Below, in pieces: positions 1-9,797 of a stretch of 64,000 nt of DNA (position 1 is the first letter of the stretch; each line of letters opens with the position of its first letter). This DNA comes from Agarilytica sp045430345 (lineage in GTDB: Bacteria > Pseudomonadota > Gammaproteobacteria > Pseudomonadales > Cellvibrionaceae). The notes beneath the pieces are model-generated. The model did no database searches. It saw nothing but the letters and a program-made list of their open reading frames with translations, and was not told the origin of the DNA. Both the position numbers and the translations under genes were made by a program. The stretch spans positions 248,001-312,000 of the forward strand of contig JAILXT010000002.1 in NCBI GenBank assembly GCA_045430345.1, in the 5' to 3' direction.

Positions 1-642
1 GGTGTGCTGATAAGTGTTATTGCGGGGCGTGTTATTCCCTTTTTCACAAGGAGAGGTGTTGCGACGGCTTCGGTTACGGAAACGCCATTATTAGATCGAT
101 GCCTTCCCCTGGTTTCTTCTCTGTTGTTTATCGTATTTGTTGCACGAATACTAAGTACCGTTTCATTATTGGATACAGCCTTTTCCGTCCTTTGTATTGT
201 AACGGGGGCACTACATGGCTATAGATTGTTACATTGGAATTCCTGGGAGACAAGAAATACGCCGTTAGTATGGACGCTCCACGTGTCGTATTTGTTTTTA
301 TCGCTTGGGTTTGTGGTGCTGGGTTTAAGCACGTTTATTGATCGAATTAACTTTAGTACGGCATTGCATCTTATTACTGTTGGTGCAATCGGTGGCATGA
401 TTTTACCGATGATTGTAAGAGTATCCCTTGGGCATACAGGGCGTGCGCTAAAAGCTTCGCCATTAATGAGTGCTGCGTTTATCGGCGTATTCCTTGCTGC
501 ACTTCTACGTTTTGTGTGTATGTGGCTAGGCTTGCCATTTATTGCATGGAATATCAGTGCTTTTTTATGGGTCCTGGCATTTGCGTGTTTTATTATTGTT
601 TTTGCGGATGTATTGCTAAAACCAAGAGCGGATGGGAAATAG
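1..642 (+). CDS. NnrS-like membrane protein (C-terminal part)
   Basis: This is the 3' part of a gene that begins before the window; the frame is open from base 1, so the GTG at 4 need not be a start. The 213 visible residues are very hydrophobic, with about six membrane segments. Two stretches look like the NnrS family: 'GRVIPFFTR' near the beginning, and 'HLITVGAIGGM' followed by 'VSLGHTGR' in the middle. NnrS proteins are heme- and copper-containing inner-membrane proteins linked to nitrosative stress and denitrification. No other denitrification gene is visible, so a general nitric-oxide stress role is the cautious reading. The next gene is convergent and ends 20 bp away. Confidence 0.75.
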   Translation, partial: GVLISVIAGRVIPFFTRRGVATASVTETPLLDRCLPLVSSLLFIVFVARILSTVSLLDTAFSVLCIVTGALHGYRLLHWNSWETRNTPLVWTLHVSYLFLSLGFVVLGLSTFIDRINFSTALHLITVGAIGGMILPMIVRVSLGHTGRALKASPLMSAAFIGVFLAALLRFVCMWLGLPFIAWNISAFLWVLAFACFIIVFADVLLKPRADGK

Positions 643-662
643 TGTATTGGTAAATTTTTCGC

Positions 663-1946
663 TTAGGTTGAAACGGCTTTTAGTTTCATGCCAAAAATAA
701 AACGAGTGATGTTATTGCGTTTTATTAGCGGGTAAAGCGTGGCGCATATCGCAAAGGTGAGCGCAATCATTATAAGTGGCTCCATAATAGGGCCGAGCGA
801 TAAACAGGAAAGCGCAGCGGTGAGTATAATAATTACCGTCTGGTGAAGAATGTAGCAAGGTAAAATTGCCTCGTTCATATAACGTAGACTCTTGTTGGGT
901 TTGTTCAAATACGCACCGGCGTACGCCACAGCAGTCATTATACAAGCAAGCGTGTACACGGATGAAACCCAGGGCATAAACAGATGGTGCGCTATGAGTG
1001 TCATGGTCCGTTCGTTGTTCATGCCACTATGTCTCAACCAGTTTTCCACGCTGCCGTTAGCGAGTGCTAAGAATGGCAGAGCATGTGTTATAGCGAGCGC
1101 TGCAAAGCCGCTGCGATATCGAATAATTTTATCCCATGTACTCTTCTGTTTTGCCAGGGTGTAACCAGCCAAAAATATGGTGAAATATAAGGCATGGCTA
1201 TACCAGTCTCCGGCTACGGCGTAGTTTTGTGGGTAGTTGGGCGCTAATAGAACCTTATAAACGGCCAGCGCGCATACCAGGATGAAAAATAATAGCGCAG
1301 GTGAATATTTGCCTGGACGCTTACCCCAGTGTATGTGGGTGAGCGCGGGTTTAAGCCCGAGGTAGACCAAGGTGTAGCACCATAGGTAGGCTAGATACCA
1401 TAGATGATTCCATGTGAGTAGACCAAGGCTTCCATGTTGGTGGTTCGTATATCGTTCTGTCGTAATCGTGACGTAAAACCTCATGAATTCAAGGTAACTC
1501 GCTGACAGTCCTTCCTTACTCATCAATTCAATATAGAGTTGTGGCGGCACGATGAGGTACATGCCGATGAGTAGTGGGAAAAAAACACGCAAAAGCCGCA
1601 TTTTAAATAGCCGGCGCCATGACATCTTGGGCTCTACCAGGGATAGGGCCATGCCAGAGAGCAGAAATATCAACGGCATGCGCCAAGGGTTCACGATTAG
1701 CATAAGGTGTTTTAAGGCGTCGCTTTGAAACGCGCTCTTTACATGCCATTGCCAGTCTGCCACGTAATACATGCCAATGTGGTAAAAGATCAGCAAGATA
1801 AAGGCAATGGACCTGAGCCAATCGATATCGTAACGTCTTGTGCTTATTTCGTGATGTTCGTTTTTTTTCGGTGGGTGAAAAAGCGAACCAGTGATGCTGG
1901 TACTGGGTAAAGTGTCTATGCTAATTTTCTCTGCGTGATTGTTCAT
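663..1946 (-). CDS. Acyltransferase-3 family membrane protein (OpgC-like)
   Basis: The 427-residue protein has about ten hydrophobic segments and a short soluble N-terminus. The first membrane segment carries 'DIDWLRSIAFILLIFYHIG', the family signature with the conserved histidine. Acyltransferase-3/OpgC proteins transfer acyl groups such as succinyl or acetyl to periplasmic glucans, exopolysaccharide or LPS at the inner membrane. The substrate cannot be told from sequence. It is divergent from a LytTR regulator across 128 bp, which suggests, as inference, that the regulator controls it. The Arg-rich segment after the third membrane span is typical of a cytoplasmic loop. Confidence 0.8.
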   Translation of the reverse strand: MNNHAEKISIDTLPSTSITGSLFHPPKKNEHHEISTRRYDIDWLRSIAFILLIFYHIGMYYVADWQWHVKSAFQSDALKHLMLIVNPWRMPLIFLLSGMALSLVEPKMSWRRLFKMRLLRVFFPLLIGMYLIVPPQLYIELMSKEGLSASYLEFMRFYVTITTERYTNHQHGSLGLLTWNHLWYLAYLWCYTLVYLGLKPALTHIHWGKRPGKYSPALLFFILVCALAVYKVLLAPNYPQNYAVAGDWYSHALYFTIFLAGYTLAKQKSTWDKIIRYRSGFAALAITHALPFLALANGSVENWLRHSGMNNERTMTLIAHHLFMPWVSSVYTLACIMTAVAYAGAYLNKPNKSLRYMNEAILPCYILHQTVIIILTAALSCLSLGPIMEPLIMIALTFAICATLYPLIKRNNITRFIFGMKLKAVST

Positions 1947-2074
1947 GATGTTAAATCAGTGTTCAAAATTAATAGCGACAGCGTAATGTTTTTCAGTAAT
2001 GGTATTTTAAAAAAGTGCTTAACGAACAATGACTTGGGATAAGCGGTGGAATATAGGGGCGGGTTATTAAGCGA

Positions 2075-2932
2075 ATGAATCGGATACAGTTTTTTCAACG
2101 ATATCAGCATTGGATCGGTTTGGTTTTGATCGGAATATTTTTGGGTTTGAATGCCACAGTGTTAGCGACTTCCCATATTATGGAGGCGAGTAGAGGGGGG
2201 AGCGATGTGCCTTTTTATACGTGGGAACCGTTTGTCTGGGAATATTCCAGTGGCCTTGCTGTGTTGCTGCTACTTCCCTTTTTGCATGGCTTATTGGAAA
2301 GGTACCCCTTAACGTTTTTGAATATCCATCAGCGTTTCGTTCCCTATTTTATTGCTGCGATGTTTTTTTCGACTGCACACGTGAGCCTGATGGTGGCTAT
2401 GCGAAAAGCGGCGTATTTCACCCAAAGTATACGTTACGAGTTTGGTCCTCTTCCTTTTGAGTTTTTCTATGAGCTACGCAAAGACTTGTTGACCTTTCTC
2501 ATGCTAATCGTTGTTGCGCAAGGGTATCGTTTTATTGCCAGCCGTATTATCGGTGAGGCCAGTATGGTGACGGAGGGTGAAGGCAATGATCCAAATACGG
2601 AAAATTCACCGGAGCGATTGCTTGTCAAAAAGCTGGGCAAAGAGTTCATCGTAAATTTGAAAGAGGTAGAGTGGATGGAGGCGTCTGGTAACTATATAAA
2701 CTTACATATACAAGAGCGGATTTACCCGATCAGAAAAACACTGTCAGCATTTGCTGATGAGGTGTCAGATAAAGGCTTTTGTCGAATTCACCGTTCTCAT
2801 ATGATTAATCTGAATTTTGTTGCGTCGATAAGCCCAATGCCAAGTGGCGATGGCGAGGTACAGCTTAAATCGGGAAAAGCGCTCAACTTATCCCGCCGCT
2901 ATAAAGAAGCGTTAAAGCAACAGCTTCTATAA
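2075..2932 (+). CDS. Membrane-anchored LytTR-type transcriptional regulator
   Basis: The 285-residue protein has about four hydrophobic segments in its first 160 residues. A charged linker follows, then a C-terminal LytTR DNA-binding domain at about 185-285 with 'VEWMEASGNYINLH' and 'FCRIHRSHMINLNFV', both diagnostic of LytTR. There is no receiver domain, so the membrane part is probably the sensor and the protein acts as a one-component regulator from the membrane. It is divergent from the acyltransferase gene. I looked for paired LytTR-type repeats in the 128-bp spacer and could not make a convincing pair. The ligand is unknown. Confidence 0.85.
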   Translation: MNRIQFFQRYQHWIGLVLIGIFLGLNATVLATSHIMEASRGGSDVPFYTWEPFVWEYSSGLAVLLLLPFLHGLLERYPLTFLNIHQRFVPYFIAAMFFSTAHVSLMVAMRKAAYFTQSIRYEFGPLPFEFFYELRKDLLTFLMLIVVAQGYRFIASRIIGEASMVTEGEGNDPNTENSPERLLVKKLGKEFIVNLKEVEWMEASGNYINLHIQERIYPIRKTLSAFADEVSDKGFCRIHRSHMINLNFVASISPMPSGDGEVQLKSGKALNLSRRYKEALKQQLL

Positions 2933-2991
2933 TGCTGACAATTTGAATTGATCTCATTACTGCAGGGAATTGAGGGCAATATGGCAGGTAT

Positions 2992-3020
2992 AAAAAAGCC
3001 CTGCTGCGTGGCAAGGCTTT
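2992..3020 (-). terminator. Intrinsic terminator of tRNA-Arg
   Basis: On the minus strand the sequence reads AAAGCCTTGC, a short loop, then GCAGGGCTTTTTT. This is a GC-rich stem ending in a U run, 22 bp beyond the tRNA 3' end. It can also act weakly for the LytTR gene on the plus strand. Confidence 0.75.
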
Positions 3021-3042
3021 GATCACCGCTATCTATGAAATA

Positions 3043-3119
3043 TGGCGCACCCGGAGGGATTCGAACCCCCGACCAAGTGGTTCGAAGCCACCTACTCTAT
3101 CCAGCTGAGCTACGGGTGC
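3043..3119 (-). tRNA. tRNA-Arg (anticodon UCG)
   Basis: The minus strand folds as a complete 77-nt cloverleaf. The acceptor stem is GCACCCG/CGGGTGC, the D arm contains GCTCAGCTGGATAGAG, the anticodon loop is CTTCGAA with anticodon TCG, and the T arm is GGGGG-TTCGAAT-CCCTC. The 3' CCA is encoded (bases 3043-3045). The first anticodon-stem pair is G-U. It reads CGA-type arginine codons. It stands alone, with its own promoter and terminator. Confidence 0.97.
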
Positions 3120-3134
3120 GTAGCGAGGGCGGCA

Positions 3135-3163
3135 ATAATACCCTTACGATATTCAATAGTCTA
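3135..3163 (-). promoter_or_regulatory. Promoter of tRNA-Arg
   Basis: On the minus strand TAGACT (4/6 to the -35 box) and TATTAT (5/6 to the -10 box) are separated by exactly 17 bp. The following CCGCCCTCGC tract is a GC-rich discriminator, which is usual for stringently controlled stable-RNA promoters. The expected start lies just before the mature tRNA 5' end at 3119. Confidence 0.6.
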
Positions 3164-3332
3164 GGTGTCCGTCGGGCTCGAGAGTTTGGGGCCAAGATCA
3201 GGCTTCGTTTGAGACTGAGCCCCATCAGGAATATTTCCAATTTACTAGGTCTTTCACGTCCTATACTAGTGTTAGCGTAGGTCCCAATGCAGTATTAGCG
3301 CTGAGTGAAATTTAACCGTTTTGAGCCTTTAG

Positions 3333-6146
3333 ATGAAGCTTGATCCCCTTAAACATGTAAGAGTATTTTTGGTGGCGCCGTTTGTGGCGTCTATCTTGGT
3401 ATTTCTTGCGGTTATCTACTGGGGTATGAATCGACAATACTCGACGGAAGTGTCGGCCTTGGCACATTCCTATGACAGCCAGCTAAGTAAGAGTTTCGCT
3501 GATGCCTTGAAGGTAGAGGCGAAACACTTGGAAGCCTTCATCTATTTAATCCAGAAGAACCCCGCGCTTGATGCGTTATTTCTAAAGCAAGATCGTGGCG
3601 CGCTAGTCAACGAAACAACTAAATTGTTTTCGGACTTAAAGCGTGAGCACCGTGTTACTCACTTCTACTTTATGGATACCGATGGTGAGGTGTTTCTGCG
3701 GGTGCATTCGCCACAAAAGTACGGAGATCAGATAAAACGAAAGACCTTCGTTGAGGCGAAGAGAACGGGTGAGATTGCCTCGGGTATTGAATTCGGCACC
3801 TTGGGGCAGTTTGTACTGCGAGTCGTATTGCCGTGGAAGGTGGATGGTCAGATTATTGGATATATTGAACTGGGTGAAGAGATTGATCACATCTTGGATG
3901 CTTTGGCTTACAACAATAATTTCGGCCTGGTGTTAGCGGTTGATAAAGAATTTATTGTTAACCATGGTTTACTTGAGAGCGACTATTTCAAAATTAGGAA
4001 GGTGGACTTTAATCAGGGAGATACTGAGCTACTGGTATATCGAACCATTAAGTCAATTTCTCGCGAATTGCGGGAGGCGGTGTCGAACTTTTCTGAGATA
4101 GGGCCACGGTTTGTGTTGGATGGCGACCGCACCTTTATTTTCTCACAAGTCCCTATTGCAGATGTTGGAGGGGAGCTTGTCGGTAGTTTGTCATATGTCG
4201 TTGACGAAACTGAGATGATGGATCAACAAAACAATATTGTGCGTGATCTTGGTGTTTTAGTGTGTGGCTTTGGTTTACTAATATGCGCATTCTATTTCGT
4301 ATATAGCGGGTTTTTACGAGAATATTTGATTGATGTGTTTAGCCGTTTGCAGGTCGAGATATCTGATCGAAAAAAGGCAGAAAAAAGCTTAATGGAAAAT
4401 AAATCGCTCTTAGAGGATATGGTGAAAGAGCGGGATGATAATCTTGACGAAAGTCGACGACGTTATAAAGCCCTTTTCGATAAAACGGCCGATGCGCTCT
4501 TGATTATCGAAGGCAACGAGTTTGTGGATTGCAATCAAGCTACGTTGGATATGCTCGGTTTTCATTCAAAAGAAGAATTATATCAGGCGCATCCCTCTGT
4601 GTTGTCTCCGGATGTTCAACCGGATGGTCAGCTCTCCACAGAAAAAGCCGATCTTATGATGAAAACCGCATTGCAAAATGGGAGTCATCGATTTGAGTGG
4701 GATCATAAACGAAAGAACGGAGAAGTATTCCCGGTCGAGGTGCTGTTAACGGCAATACCCTATCAAGATAAACAACTTCTTCACGTTGTTTGGCGTGATA
4801 TTTCAGATCGAAAAAAAGCGGCGGAAGAAATTGAGTTTCAGGCTTTATATGATTCTTTGACGAGCTTGCCTAATCGACGTTTGCTGTTTGACCGGCTCAA
4901 TCAATCGCTTGTCGCTGCGCGCGAACATAATTATGTTAATGCTTTGTTGTTTGTTGACATTGATCGGTTCAAAACAATTAATGATACGCTAGGGCATTCG
5001 GTGGGCGACGCACTGCTTATTGAATCAGCGAATCGTATTCAAGAATGCTTGACGCGAGAAGATACGGCGTCGAGGTTTGGCGGCGATGAGTTTGTGATCC
5101 TGCTTCGTCATGTCGGTGAAAATAAAGAAACGGGCAGTTTTAACGCTGAGAAAATGGCGTCACGTATTATGAAGGCGCTTTCTGTACCATTGTATCTTCA
5201 GGAGCAGGAATTCCATATCACGGTGAGCGTTGGGATTGCACTATTTCCTAGCCGAGAACAAAGTGTTGACGATATTATTAAACACGCGGATACAGCGATG
5301 TATAGTGCAAAAGAGGCGGGCCGAAATCGCATCGCTTTTTACTTGGCCGATATGCATGAGAAGGTCATGCATCGTTTAACCTTGGAGCGTGAGCTTAGGA
5401 AAACGGTTAAAGCGAAAAAACTGGAAGTGTATTACCAGCCTCAACTAAATCTGCACGGCGATGTGGTTGCGGTTGAAGCCTTAGTAAGGTGGAAGCACCC
5501 GGAAATGGGTTTTATTAGCCCGGAAGAATTTATCCCCATCGCGGAAGAGACGGGAATAATTTTCGACCTGGGTGAATTTGTATTAAAGCAGGCGATATCT
5601 GATATTGTCGGGCTAAATAAAAAATTGGATACCAAGATCGGTGTCGCAATCAATATAAGCCAAAAACAATTTGATAAAGACGATTTTCTTAGCGAAATCA
5701 AATACTACGTAGAAAATTATCAGTTGGACAAGCACCTGCTTACTTTGGAGGTGACAGAAGGGCTTGCAATTAATAACCTCAACACGACGGTTGAGCGTTT
5801 TGAAGAGCTACGTCATTTGGGCGTTCGTTTATCTTTGGATGATTTTGGTACGGGCTACTCATCGTTAAGTCATTTAAAGCGTCTTCCGTTAGACGAACTA
5901 AAAATTGATAAAGGCTTTGTGTTTGATGTCTTGGATGACCCGCAGGATGCTCAGCTCGTCAAGACGATTGTCAGTATCGCGCATCAATTTGGTTTGAGTG
6001 CTGTGGCGGAAGGTGTGGAAGGTGAAAAAGAGCGAGCGTTCCTGGCGGAGCAAGGCTGCGATATTATGCAAGGGTATTTATATAGTCGCCCCATTCCAAT
6101 TGATGCGTTGGAAACCTTTATCGTGAATAAGCTAGCGGTAGGATAA
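3333..6146 (+). CDS. Cache-PAS-GGDEF-EAL cyclic-di-GMP enzyme
   Basis: The 937-residue protein has an N-terminal membrane segment (about 10-30), a periplasmic double-Cache-like sensor (about 35-300) and a second membrane segment (about 305-325). A coiled linker, a PAS domain (about 375-495), a GGDEF domain (about 510-670) and an EAL domain (about 690-930) follow. The cyclase motif RFGGDEF is intact. The phosphodiesterase carries EALVRW and LDDFGTGYSS, so both activities look possible. The inhibitory-site position reads TRED instead of RxxD, so product inhibition may be weak. It is monocistronic and ends 19 bp from the convergent rep gene. The sensed ligand is unknown. Confidence 0.93.
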   Translation: MKLDPLKHVRVFLVAPFVASILVFLAVIYWGMNRQYSTEVSALAHSYDSQLSKSFADALKVEAKHLEAFIYLIQKNPALDALFLKQDRGALVNETTKLFSDLKREHRVTHFYFMDTDGEVFLRVHSPQKYGDQIKRKTFVEAKRTGEIASGIEFGTLGQFVLRVVLPWKVDGQIIGYIELGEEIDHILDALAYNNNFGLVLAVDKEFIVNHGLLESDYFKIRKVDFNQGDTELLVYRTIKSISRELREAVSNFSEIGPRFVLDGDRTFIFSQVPIADVGGELVGSLSYVVDETEMMDQQNNIVRDLGVLVCGFGLLICAFYFVYSGFLREYLIDVFSRLQVEISDRKKAEKSLMENKSLLEDMVKERDDNLDESRRRYKALFDKTADALLIIEGNEFVDCNQATLDMLGFHSKEELYQAHPSVLSPDVQPDGQLSTEKADLMMKTALQNGSHRFEWDHKRKNGEVFPVEVLLTAIPYQDKQLLHVVWRDISDRKKAAEEIEFQALYDSLTSLPNRRLLFDRLNQSLVAAREHNYVNALLFVDIDRFKTINDTLGHSVGDALLIESANRIQECLTREDTASRFGGDEFVILLRHVGENKETGSFNAEKMASRIMKALSVPLYLQEQEFHITVSVGIALFPSREQSVDDIIKHADTAMYSAKEAGRNRIAFYLADMHEKVMHRLTLERELRKTVKAKKLEVYYQPQLNLHGDVVAVEALVRWKHPEMGFISPEEFIPIAEETGIIFDLGEFVLKQAISDIVGLNKKLDTKIGVAINISQKQFDKDDFLSEIKYYVENYQLDKHLLTLEVTEGLAINNLNTTVERFEELRHLGVRLSLDDFGTGYSSLSHLKRLPLDELKIDKGFVFDVLDDPQDAQLVKTIVSIAHQFGLSAVAEGVEGEKERAFLAEQGCDIMQGYLYSRPIPIDALETFIVNKLAVG

Positions 6147-6165
6147 GAAAGCTTAGATCTCGACC

Positions 6166-8184
6166 CTAATCAAACATACCTTTAAGGGACGACAGCGTTT
6201 CTTCTCCCTTCTTTTCGATCTGTTCTGGTGTCGCATCACCAAAGCCTTCTTTCTCTACATCTTCTTCTGGCAGCTCTTCAATAAAGCGGGAGGGGGTTGT
6301 GACTTGCTTCTCGCCAAATTGTTTGCGTGTGCTGGCCAAGGTAATCGAAAGTGTTTTTTGTGCGCGGGTGATGCCTACGTAAGCAAGGCGACGTTCTTCT
6401 TCGATATTGTTTTCTTCAATACTGTTGCGATGGGGCAGTAATTCTTCTTCCATGCCGATTAAGAAAACGTGAGGAAATTCCAGCCCTTTTGATGCGTGTA
6501 GCGTCATTAATTGAACGCGGTCGGTCAGGTCTTCTTCCTCTTGTCGATCGAGTAAGTCTTGCAGCAACAGCCGCGCAATCGCGTCGTTAATTTTTTCTTC
6601 GCCATCTTTTTCTTCATCGTCGTCGTTGTTGAGTGATGAGCGAATGGAATCCACAAGGGTTAATACATTTTCAAAACGTCTTTCGGCGACCTGTGGCGCG
6701 CTGGCATTTTGATGTAGCCAGCCTTCGTAGTTAATATCCTCAATCATTTCGCGTATGCCGACGATGGGGTCGTTGTTGTGACAGTTTTGTCTGACGTTGT
6801 TTAGCCAGTCAGAAAATTCTCGTAAGCGCTCAAGCCCTTTTTTGGGGACGACCATTTGCAAGCCGACTTCATCACAGGCAGTCAATAAACTGATCTCTCG
6901 ATCGGTAGAGTATCGTCCTAAGGCCTCAAGCGTACCCGTACCGATTTGTCGGCGAGGTGTATTGATAATACGTAAAAAGGCGTTGTCGTCATCTGGGTTC
7001 GCAATTAACCGTAAGTAACCCATGATGTCTTTGATTTCAGCGCGGGCAAAGAAGCTGGTGCCGCCGCTAATGTTATACGGAATTTGGTGGTGTTGAAGTT
7101 TTAATTCAATCAGTTTGGCTTGGTGGTTGCCACGATATAGCACGGCAAAATCACGGAATTTACTTTGCCGTTTAATATTTTGGGTTAAGATTTCTGTGGC
7201 GACGCGCTCCGCTTCGCTATCTTCCGTTTTACATTTAATGAGGCGTATATGTTCGCCTAGCCCAAAATCACTCCATAATGTTTTATCAAAGTCATGGGGG
7301 TTATTGGCAATGAGTTCATTGGCGACTTTTAGAATACGCGCCGTGGAGCGATAATTTTGTTCCAACTTAATGACGTGCAGATTAGGGAAATCTTGTTTGA
7401 GTAGGGATAAATTTTCTGGGCGAGCGCCACGCCAGGCGTAAATCGATTGGTCGTCATCGCCCACTACCGTGAGTGATCCGCGTCCGCCAATCAATTGTTT
7501 TACCACTTCGTATTGGCTTGAATTTGTATCTTGATATTCGTCGACCAATAAATAACGAATGCGTTGCTGCCAGTGTTCTAAGACTTCTGGGTTACTAGAA
7601 AACAAAAGTGAAGGCAGACGGATTAAATCGTCAAAATCGACGGCGTTGTATGCGCGCAATGCTTTATCGTATCGTTCGTATACAAGGGCCCATGTTTGTT
7701 CGCCGCTGCTTTCCGCTTGCTCAAGAGCTTGCTGAGGCTCTATAAGCCCGCTTTTCCAATTGGAGATTTGATTTTGTACCCCATCGAGCAGGTCGCTATT
7801 TAAATCGCCGTCTTTGATCATGATCTCTTTGATCAATGCGCGGGCATCTTCAGAATCAAAGATGGTAAAGCCGGATTTATACCCGAGGTGTTTATGTTCG
7901 CGGCGAATGATATTGAGGCCGAGATTATGAAAGGTGGATACCGTTAGGCCGCGTGCTTTTTTTCCGTTGACGAGTTTGCTAACACGCTCTTTCATTTCGC
8001 GTGCGGCTTTGTTGGTAAAAGTGACGGCCGCGATATGCCGGGCGGATACACCGCACTCTTCAATAAGGTAGGCGATCTTGCGGGTGATAACGCTCGTCTT
8101 GCCGCTGCCTGCGCCGGCCAATACGAGGCATGGACCGTCAATATAAAGTACGGCTTCTTTTTGTCGGGGATTGAGAGTTGTCAC
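6166..8184 (-). CDS. rep: ATP-dependent DNA helicase Rep
   Basis: The 672-residue protein matches E. coli Rep (673) nearly end to end. The Walker A is GAGSGKT at about residue 25. 'AAVTFTNKAAREMKERV', 'YLLVDEYQDTN', 'VGDDDQSIYAWRGA' and 'QLMTLHASKGLEFPHVF' mark the UvrD/Rep superfamily 1A motifs. Rep moves 3' to 5' on DNA and clears proteins ahead of replication forks. Length and the 'GPCLVLAGAGSGKT' N-terminus favour Rep over UvrD or PcrA. The expected C-terminal tail that contacts DnaB in E. coli is not obviously conserved. It lies upstream-convergent to the c-di-GMP gene and next to comM, as in pseudomonads. Confidence 0.95.
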   Translation of the reverse strand: MTTLNPRQKEAVLYIDGPCLVLAGAGSGKTSVITRKIAYLIEECGVSARHIAAVTFTNKAAREMKERVSKLVNGKKARGLTVSTFHNLGLNIIRREHKHLGYKSGFTIFDSEDARALIKEIMIKDGDLNSDLLDGVQNQISNWKSGLIEPQQALEQAESSGEQTWALVYERYDKALRAYNAVDFDDLIRLPSLLFSSNPEVLEHWQQRIRYLLVDEYQDTNSSQYEVVKQLIGGRGSLTVVGDDDQSIYAWRGARPENLSLLKQDFPNLHVIKLEQNYRSTARILKVANELIANNPHDFDKTLWSDFGLGEHIRLIKCKTEDSEAERVATEILTQNIKRQSKFRDFAVLYRGNHQAKLIELKLQHHQIPYNISGGTSFFARAEIKDIMGYLRLIANPDDDNAFLRIINTPRRQIGTGTLEALGRYSTDREISLLTACDEVGLQMVVPKKGLERLREFSDWLNNVRQNCHNNDPIVGIREMIEDINYEGWLHQNASAPQVAERRFENVLTLVDSIRSSLNNDDDEEKDGEEKINDAIARLLLQDLLDRQEEEDLTDRVQLMTLHASKGLEFPHVFLIGMEEELLPHRNSIEENNIEEERRLAYVGITRAQKTLSITLASTRKQFGEKQVTTPSRFIEELPEEDVEKEGFGDATPEQIEKKGEETLSSLKGMFD

Positions 8185-8294
8185 GAATTGCCAGGTGCGT
8201 AGTGCTAAATCGGGTTACCGCTGAGGCGGCTTATACTAACAGAGTTTGCCGGTGGATTAGCTTAATTTGTTTCACGATGATCGCTGGTTGAGGT

Positions 8295-9797
8295 TTACAC
8301 CGGGGTTCTCCGATCTAGGTTTCGGTAGCTGAGCGCTTCGTTAAGGTGGTGCTTTTGAATGTTCGCACTATCGGACATGTCGGCGATGGTACGTGCTACC
8401 CGTAAAATTCTATCGTATGCCCGCGCAGATAGTTTGAGGCGATCAATGGCGGTGGCCAGTAGTGATTTCTCGCCTTCGTTCAGGGCACAGTGTGCCTGCA
8501 GTCCTTTCCCGTCCAAAGCTGCGTTTGTTACCCCCTGGCGTTGAATTTGGCTGGCGCGGTTAACGCAAACACGCTCGCGTACTGTCGCACTGCTTTCACC
8601 TTCTGGTGATTGTTGTAACTCTGCGATGGGCAGCGATTTAACGTGGACATGAAGGTCAATTCGATCGAGCAGAGGGCCGGAGATTTTGTCCCGATAGCGT
8701 TTTACTTGGGGTGGCGTGCATAAACATTTTCCAGAAGCATCGCCGTGGAAGCCACACGGGCAGGGGTTCATTGCCGCGACCAGTTGAAAGTCTGCGGGGT
8801 ATTCTACCTGGGCCGCAGCGCGGCTAATACAGATATGCCCGCTCTCCATGGGCTCGCGCAGCACTTCGAGTACATGTCGGGGGAACTCCGGGAGTTCGTC
8901 TAGAAATAATACCCCTTTGTGAGCCAGAGATATTTCACCGGGGCTGGGTCTTGACCCTCCGCCAACCAACGCCGCAGCTGAACTGGAATGATGTGGGGAA
9001 CGGTAGGGCCGAATATGCCAGTGAGCCGCAGTTGTCTCTCGCGTTAAGGAGCGAATGGACGCGACATCGAGGGCTTCGTGCTCTTCCATCGTGGGGAGTA
9101 CGCTGGGTAGCCGGCTTGCGAGCATTGATTTACCGGTCCCGGGTGGGCCATAGAGCAGGATATTGTGTCCGCCCGTTGCGGCAATTTCGAGTGCTCTGCG
9201 GGCATGGAGTTGCCCTTTTACTTCGGATAGGTCTTTTGGGTAGTGTGTTTCTACGATATTAGGTTTACTTGGCGGGTCTAAATCCGCGCGTTGGTGTAGG
9301 TAGGCGCATACCTTAAGGAGGTTATCTGCCAATAGGATATTCGTGGATTGGCAGAGGGAAGCCTCGTTGTTGTTTGCGCAGGGCAGTACCAGAGAATGGT
9401 TTACGCTGCTGCTAGCGATCGCCGTGGGGATGGCACCGCGAACAGCGCGGATGTCCCCGGATAATGCGAGTTCACCGACAAATTCGTGGTCATCTAGTTT
9501 GTCTGATGGCACCTGTTCCGATGCGGCTAAAATCCCCAGAGCAATGGCAAGGTCAAAGCGCCCACCCTCTTTGGGAAGGTCTGCAGGCGCAAGGTTGACG
9601 GTGATGCGCCGCTGAGGGAATTCGAAATGGCTGTTAAGCAGTGCGCTGCGGACTCGGTCTTTACTTTCTCTTACGGCTGTTTCGGGGAGCCCAACAATAG
9701 TAAACGCGGGCAGTCCGTTGGATAAATGGACCTCAACCGAAACGGCTGGAGCGGAAATACCCATAAGGGCGCGGGTGTGGACGATAGCGAGTGACAT
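8295..9797 (-). CDS. comM: YifB/ComM family Mg-chelatase-like AAA+ helicase
   Basis: The 500-residue protein has an N-terminal Lon-protease-like fold (about 1-170), an AAA+ core with Walker A GPPGTGKS and Walker B LFLDELPEF, and a cysteine cluster 'CPCGFHGDASGKCLC'. It ends with the C-terminal magnesium-chelatase-like domain. ComM is a ring helicase that promotes branch migration of incoming single-stranded DNA during natural transformation. It is also widespread outside known competent species. ubiK lies 150 bp upstream on the same strand, so the two may share a transcript. No competence pilus genes are seen here. Confidence 0.92.
   Translation of the reverse strand: MSLAIVHTRALMGISAPAVSVEVHLSNGLPAFTIVGLPETAVRESKDRVRSALLNSHFEFPQRRITVNLAPADLPKEGGRFDLAIALGILAASEQVPSDKLDDHEFVGELALSGDIRAVRGAIPTAIASSSVNHSLVLPCANNNEASLCQSTNILLADNLLKVCAYLHQRADLDPPSKPNIVETHYPKDLSEVKGQLHARRALEIAATGGHNILLYGPPGTGKSMLASRLPSVLPTMEEHEALDVASIRSLTRETTAAHWHIRPYRSPHHSSSAAALVGGGSRPSPGEISLAHKGVLFLDELPEFPRHVLEVLREPMESGHICISRAAAQVEYPADFQLVAAMNPCPCGFHGDASGKCLCTPPQVKRYRDKISGPLLDRIDLHVHVKSLPIAELQQSPEGESSATVRERVCVNRASQIQRQGVTNAALDGKGLQAHCALNEGEKSLLATAIDRLKLSARAYDRILRVARTIADMSDSANIQKHHLNEALSYRNLDRRTPV

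Noticed and set aside
3035..3280. Plus-strand frame across the tRNA
   Set aside because: It covers the tRNA-Arg on the opposite strand and its promoter; it has no ribosome-binding site and no family match.
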